Shown here: in pieces, positions 58,816 to 64,000 of the stretch
Position numbering within the stretch: position 1 is the first letter of the stretch
Layout: every line of letters begins with the position of its first letter
Assembly: GCF_037975245.1 (NCBI RefSeq)
Contig: NC_092582.1
Span: forward strand, 2,792,001-2,856,000
DNA: 64,000 bases
From: Apostichopus japonicus
Lineage: Eukaryota > Echinodermata > Holothuroidea > Aspidochirotida > Stichopodidae
Reading direction: 5' to 3'
Program-made: the position numbers and the translations under genes
Notes under the pieces: model-generated
What the model was told of the DNA's origin: nothing
Database searches by the model: none
What the model saw: the letters and a program-made list of their open reading frames with translations, nothing else

Positions 58816-60599
58816 GGCTATCATCAGTATTAGGCTCTAATCATCAGTAAAATGCTTAAGCCTGCTGTAAGTTTTTCTGCTGTTGAAATCATTCCAATCG
58901 GCATGCATTGGCACTAGTCGGCGTGACTGGAGTTATTAATGTGTTCACATGATATGACCTTTATTTGACTTGCTATATCATATTCTTTGCGGCAATACTA
59001 GATACCTCTAATAATGCAGACTCTCAGTGAGTGAAATGCTTAGTAAAACAAAGGAAAACTGAAGTGACGAATGCAGGAGTAAAATCAGTGGAGTCCGACA
59101 AATGAGAGATAATCACTTGAATAAGTTTTAGCATAGTTGGTTACAAATACTGGCGATAATGAAAGTTACATATCTCTGGATTAATCTTCACTGTACAAAC
59201 CCGATGAACAGTAAAACCCTGAAGGTCGCTTCTAATTGGTAGAATAGGATCGTGGTAAAAGCTCAGTGACCACCGATGACCAATATCCTTTCTTTTCTAG
59301 AAATTATTTGACAAAAAAAATTGATTGTAGTAACAAGGGTCAAAAGTAGATTACTCTATCACCCCACGCACAAAGTTAGAATGATTGCCAGTAAACGGTA
59401 CACAGGCGGCACTGACCTCTGGTGTTAGAGGTCGGTGTACACAGGCTACAAGAGTACTCAGTAATCGAGTAACAAGCAATAGGTAAAAATAATAGACTCT
59501 CTGTTTACCACCCGATAGACAATGGTAAACAGTGGAATGGAAAGTTTTATTTTTTATAAACACCAGTTTATAAGCTGCTAAGGAAACGCTTAGGTGCCAT
59601 CGAATGGAAGAAAGCGATTTTCCCAAAAAAAAAGAGGAAAAAAAGTGGATTGTTTATCAGGAACGCACTCAGAACCTAGAAAACAATTGAGTACATTCTT
59701 GTTAACATTCTGTTTCGCAATATGATTAACAACTTTAATTATGGCGTGTCAAGTGCGATAACAACATTCGATATTGAAACCATACCAAATACTAATTTTA
59801 GCTTTTCATGTGAATTGTTAAGTTATCATAAGATCCATATCTAACTACTGACTCAATGGCTTATGGTCCATTCTTATCTTCAAATTCATTATTGGGAAAG
59901 ACAATTCGTCATAATTTCGCAGAGCAAAATGAAGTAAAACCTGAAGCAAAATCGACAAAGAAAGTTTTATCATTTCATGTGCTGTTTAAGAGAACAATTA
60001 TTCACCAGCCTGCACAGAAACTTTCTTTTGACCTAAAGCACCAACACGCTACTAATCACTTTCTCTCGCTTCATTTCGTGAGCCATCCACTAGAAATCTT
60101 GACTGAAATGAATTCCATTGTTAAGTGGAGTCAAATGCTGGTAGTGTCTCACACATTATTATCTACATATATAGAAACTATACACTCTATTTCATTAACA
60201 GAACAATGCCCATGCATAAAAACCTTCCATTCTGTAAAACATGTCACATGTAATCGAGAAGCTCCGAAATTTCGAACAGAAGGATCCATTTTACACCTTA
60301 CTAGTAAAACTTGTAAGTTTGTGTCCTCCAATCAGCGATCACGAACAGTCAACATCCTGGTAAACACTTGGCCACGCCTTGATGCATTACTACAAAAGAG
60401 TGAGGTCGCCTTTTATAACGACAGCAAAGAAAAGAACTCAGAAATTCAGAGCTGAAATTTTAAACTCGCACTATCAGACTACAGCTGTTCGCCAGTGCAA
60501 CGCGTTACACAATAATCAATACAATACTATCGTTGGGTTTCATGCACAGACGCGAATCGGTCTATAGTTCGAACTGTATAGCTCATTTCTCGATATAAG
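58816..60599. other. Unassigned region with one 199-codon plus-strand frame
   Basis: The frame 59,856-60,455 (plus) begins MAYGPFLSSNSLLGK and ends SKEKNSEIQS. It is the longest non-repetitive single frame in the window, but it has no motif, signal peptide or membrane segment I recognise, and chance cannot be excluded at this base composition. Confidence 0.25.
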
Positions 60600-60653
60600 A
60601 TGGAATCGTACAGCAAAGACGATTTGGCCAATGCAGAGAGGCCTCCAGAAGTC
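60600..60653 (+). CDS. Possible first coding exon of a plus-strand gene
   Basis: ATG at 60,600 opens MESYSKDDLANAERPPEV and runs into a strong donor, GTC|GTAAGT. An in-frame TAG lies seven codons upstream, so this would be the first Met. The sequence is hydrophilic and acidic like many cytosolic N-termini. No matching second exon is certain; a phase 0 acceptor at 62,441 gives a short Cys-containing stretch that soon meets a stop. Confidence 0.3.
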
Positions 60654-63600
60654 GTAAGTAACTTCATGCCCTATATATTTCTTGTATTCATTTCAGTAGA
60701 AGATTTGGCTTAGAACCAAATACAAATACGATAGCTTTATTTCTCTAGTTGCGTTTAATGCTTAAATACTAGTACATGTTATGCCGATATTTACTTATTT
60801 ATCAGTGCGTATCAAATAACATAGGCCTTCTGGCCATATTAATACACACAACGATATGAAGTTGCTTGATACAGGCTGGAAATTAATGTAGCGATTAGTT
60901 TCATGATTTTACATTTTCAAAGAGAGTGTCGTTTTGTAAAAATATAAGTCTTTACCGACATTTAGTTTGTGCAAGGCTAGCATTTGCCATATAGACCATG
61001 GTGGAATATTTTAGCGTTCTCTGCAAAAAGTATAGGCTCTGTATATATGCTTTTGTACATAATACACATTCAGACATGTTAGGCTTAGCGTAACCACAGT
61101 TATTAACTATGGCGTAACTTAATACGTTCTATTGCTATACAGGTTATTAGCATAAAGAAATATATGTATGCGAATAGCTATGCGAATTGAGTAGCTGAGG
61201 AAGTTGAAGGTTTAAATTCTATATAATAATAACAAGAGGAAAACGCAAATGAAGTTTGCAAAGTGTAACATACAACTTCAATAGTGAATAGGCCTATAAA
61301 TGGTCTGGGTTAAATTGTTGGTAAACATTTACCACACTGATATTTAATAGTAAGATTTTTAAACAAAAAACGGTCATGATATGATAAATGTATATGTCCA
61401 ATTTTACTTTTGACGTACAATTTCCACCAACCAAGGAGAATATGCATAAGTATTACTAGTCACGTTCGAACTATGACCGTTATCAAGACTAAAATTCAGC
61501 CTTAGGTCATCCTTTCATAAGGAAACTGTTCAATCATTCCTGTGTAGGGTATAGGCGCATTATCTGATCAACATAATTATCGGAAATATTACCATATATA
61601 TTACAACTCGACATATATAACTTCGTCTTGTTGAAATGAAATTCTCGCATAATACCAAGCCATTATTTGCATGGTCATTTCTCAATACATTTACACTTCT
61701 GTTACAGCATCGATATAACGGTAGTCCTCATTTGCCCTCATTCAGTTCCCATGTTCTCGGAATTTTCGATATCCTGTTTTCCCTAAAACAACTCTTGAGG
61801 GGCGGTGCGGGGGGTTCACATGTCACCTATAATAACTTGTTTCACACCGTATAGGGTCAAAACGGTGGACATATGAAAAGTTCAATCCCATAACTAAGTT
61901 AATACGATGGCACAAAACAATACATTTTTTAACCACGTTCATACAACGTAGATTTATTATATAGCCTTGGATAGAGTAGCGGTTGGATAGAAATGGGAAA
62001 TTTCCCTACATGTATATTTCGTTATAATCTTTCTAAACATTCACGACCGAAAAATCTCTGTCAACACCAAAACGCTTAATTATAGGCAACCTCACCTAGC
62101 TCTTTTCCAACTTTGGGATTCCTGCCTCATATAATATACAAACTGTTAGTCAGACGGATTCCTAAGTTCAATCACGTAACGTATGGCATGGTGTGATCAA
62201 AATACAATAGCTAGTGACGGTATTGAAAATTATCTTCAGATTTGTTGATCAGGCTATAGCAAAATACTTTCGGGTTATATATGTTCTCCAATATAAATAA
62301 TGAGTGGTATCTTACTTCTAAATATTCGGGAGATTTAAACCTCGGCCTCAGTCTCGTGTTAGTAAGCAGAACTCCCCTACCACCCCCACCCTCATACCCC
62401 TCCCCCACCCACGACCACCCTGTATTAGCCTACATTTTGCAGGCACAACCCGCAAATGAACTCATTTGTATGTCTTGCCTGAAAGATTTCACAGAGGCCC
62501 CTTAACTTTTGTGACCACTTGCGTTTGCGGGCACCCTAGAAACATTTCTGCCGCACTGGTGTTAGGGCAGTGTCGGTGCTTGCTGAGAGGCGTTAAAACT
62601 GTAAGTTACTGTGCAGTACAAGTTGCAAGTTACAGTGTAGGTTGTGATTTCGTATATGTTGCCATGCTCGGGGAGTAAGTTGTTTCCTTCATGTATAGGA
62701 ATCGAATAAGTGGCGTTTCTGTGTTGTTTTGTCATTGTGAACACTGGCTTGACAATGAAGCCGATTTTACTTTATATTTATTTAACAAGGCCGCTGAGCT
62801 GCAGTTATAGTCAGGAGACCAGAGAAGAAGTTCGTCGTTCATAAATATCTTAACCAAATAGGTTGTGGAATACTTACTGATATTTAATGCAATCGAGCGG
62901 GGGGGGGGGGGGGGGGGATAGCCTACAGAAAAACAGCCATTCTTTAGCAATGTGCATTATGAAACCACTCCTGTTTGCTTCAAGTTGATGTCTGGTGGCT
63001 CTTTACAGTTCCAAGCCAAGATTAATGTTTCTAGTAGCTATTTTGTTAGAGTACAAAGGTTACAGTCGGCAATGGCAGTTATGTCGCGATATATGCTGAA
63101 AGCACCCCAGTACGGTCGTTTTATCTATACTTCAAGTAGATTTTTAAAATGTTTGCAATACTTTTCAGAATTTCGTAAGTGTGATTTTTATTGCAAATAA
63201 AATTCGTCACGCTCTCTCAGTCTTGAACATAATTAACTCTACTGAAGTCGCCGAGACCAAAAAACCGATACTTCTTTTTTTGAAAAGTTGCATCAACAGT
63301 TTTGCAATTTTGGAAAAGAAAACCCCCACATATTGTTAGCGTGGGTTTCGTTTCAGGAATATTAATTGCATGGTGACATGTGAGAGCTATTAAAGAATTG
63401 TTTAAGACCGAAGTTTTCATCCTTATCTCATTCTGTTAATCAATCGCAATCACTCATTAATGTCCGAAAGTTAACAAAGTGGCTTGACACTTTAAATTTC
63501 AACGAGAAAACTTGTCTCATCAATACGTTCTGGTATATCTTTGCTTAACTACTACACTGCAAAAACTCCGGTGTTAACATTTTGGATTTAGCTTGTCGGT

Positions 63601-63670
63601 GTTGAATTCAGTGTTGATTTGACACCAAAGAGAATGCAATCTGACCTTCAACCTCGTTCAGGTAGAAGTT
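60654..63670. other. Unassigned region
   Basis: AT-rich DNA with small frames only. 62,441-62,503 (plus) reads ELICMSCLKDFTEAP and then TAA, faintly like the first Cys pair of a RING finger. A 17-G run lies at about 62,900. CACTGCAAAAACTCCGGTG at 63,554 resembles a MITE end. Confidence 0.3.
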
Positions 63671-64000
63671 TCAGCCAATCCCTTTCCAAGTTACTCTCCT
63701 TAACGCGTAAATACATGATGTCATAGAAATCGGGACTCCTAATTGGTCCATAGTAGTGGCAGTAATTATCATATCGATATTGTCGGCGAAGCTGTTACAG
63801 CCAAAGTTGCGCAAAGCAGACGAGGTGCAAACGAAGGGGGCAATATGTTCGTTAATTTTAGAAATGAAGAAAGGAAAGTTGTGGTGTTCAAGGAATTCAG
63901 AGATTTGATTGAAACAGGTATGCATTCTTTTGGAGATAAGCTGTGTATAGCCTATAGGTTTTAACTTTCTCGTGAAATGATAGGCAATCCACGGAGGCAA
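63671..64000 (-). other. Unidentified open frame reaching the right edge
   Basis: A frame of at least 109 codons on the minus strand, open to the window end, containing SEFLEHHNFPFFISKINEHI and DMIITATTMDQLGVPISMTS. I do not recognise it. The plus strand is also partly open here (63,743-63,964), so the coding strand is uncertain. Confidence 0.25.

Noticed and set aside
63671-64000. Right-edge 109-codon frame as a defined protein family
   Set aside because: No motif recognised and the opposite strand is also open, so it was left as unidentified.

Overview
The window is animal nuclear DNA: AT-rich, intron-dense and full of repeats. I see no sign of bacterial, organellar or viral origin. The tRNA-headed SINE-like repeats, hAT-type MITEs and TA microsatellites, together with one undivided PNPLA6/7-type gene, suggest a marine invertebrate, perhaps an echinoderm. 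That assignment is inference.

One gene dominates and is read on the minus strand from about 35.2 kb to the left edge. It encodes a neuropathy target esterase / PNPLA6-PNPLA7 lysophospholipase. Thirty coding exon positions (31 exons counting one alternative copy) were assembled by hand from GT/AG boundaries and reading phase. They join without a frame break into about 1,268 codons: an N-terminal membrane anchor, an RFRKRD segment, three cyclic-nucleotide-binding-like domains and a patatin domain with GGGGARG, GGTSMG (Ser ~976) and DGG (Asp ~1096). The last exon(s) lie beyond position 1; the first bases of the next exon may be at 1-11.

The most unusual feature is exon 26, which carries the catalytic Asp. 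It exists as two in-phase 117-nt copies, 26a and 26b, separated by a 43-nt interval. This is the architecture of mutually exclusive exons. Of the 30 identical amino acids, 20 use different synonymous codons, so both copies look old and selected, and 26b changes DGG to DGC. The same gene has tandem copies of other exon edges: a 59-bp array carrying the 3' splice site of exon 27 (about 12 extra copies), about four degenerate copies of the 3' splice site of exon 14, and three copies of the 3' half and donor of exon 7. Introns also hold several minisatellites, a polypurine tract and hAT-like MITEs.

Upstream of the gene (about 35.2-64 kb) I find almost no convincing protein-coding sequence. In order there are a tRNA-derived SINE-like element, a 205-bp palindrome, a U2 snRNA-like segment (about 38.21-38.26 kb), a SINE copy with a TA tail, a 45-bp satellite (40.06-42.55 kb), a foldback element with 22-bp arrays in its arms (42.95-43.94 kb), an AT-rich palindrome, two identical 470-bp elements in direct orientation around a 1.8-kb module, a 23-bp satellite (48.47-50.84 kb), a 4.6-kb structure with about 650-bp inverted repeats, and hAT-like MITEs. 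On the plus strand, 60,600-60,653 could be the first coding exon of another gene; nothing downstream confirms it.
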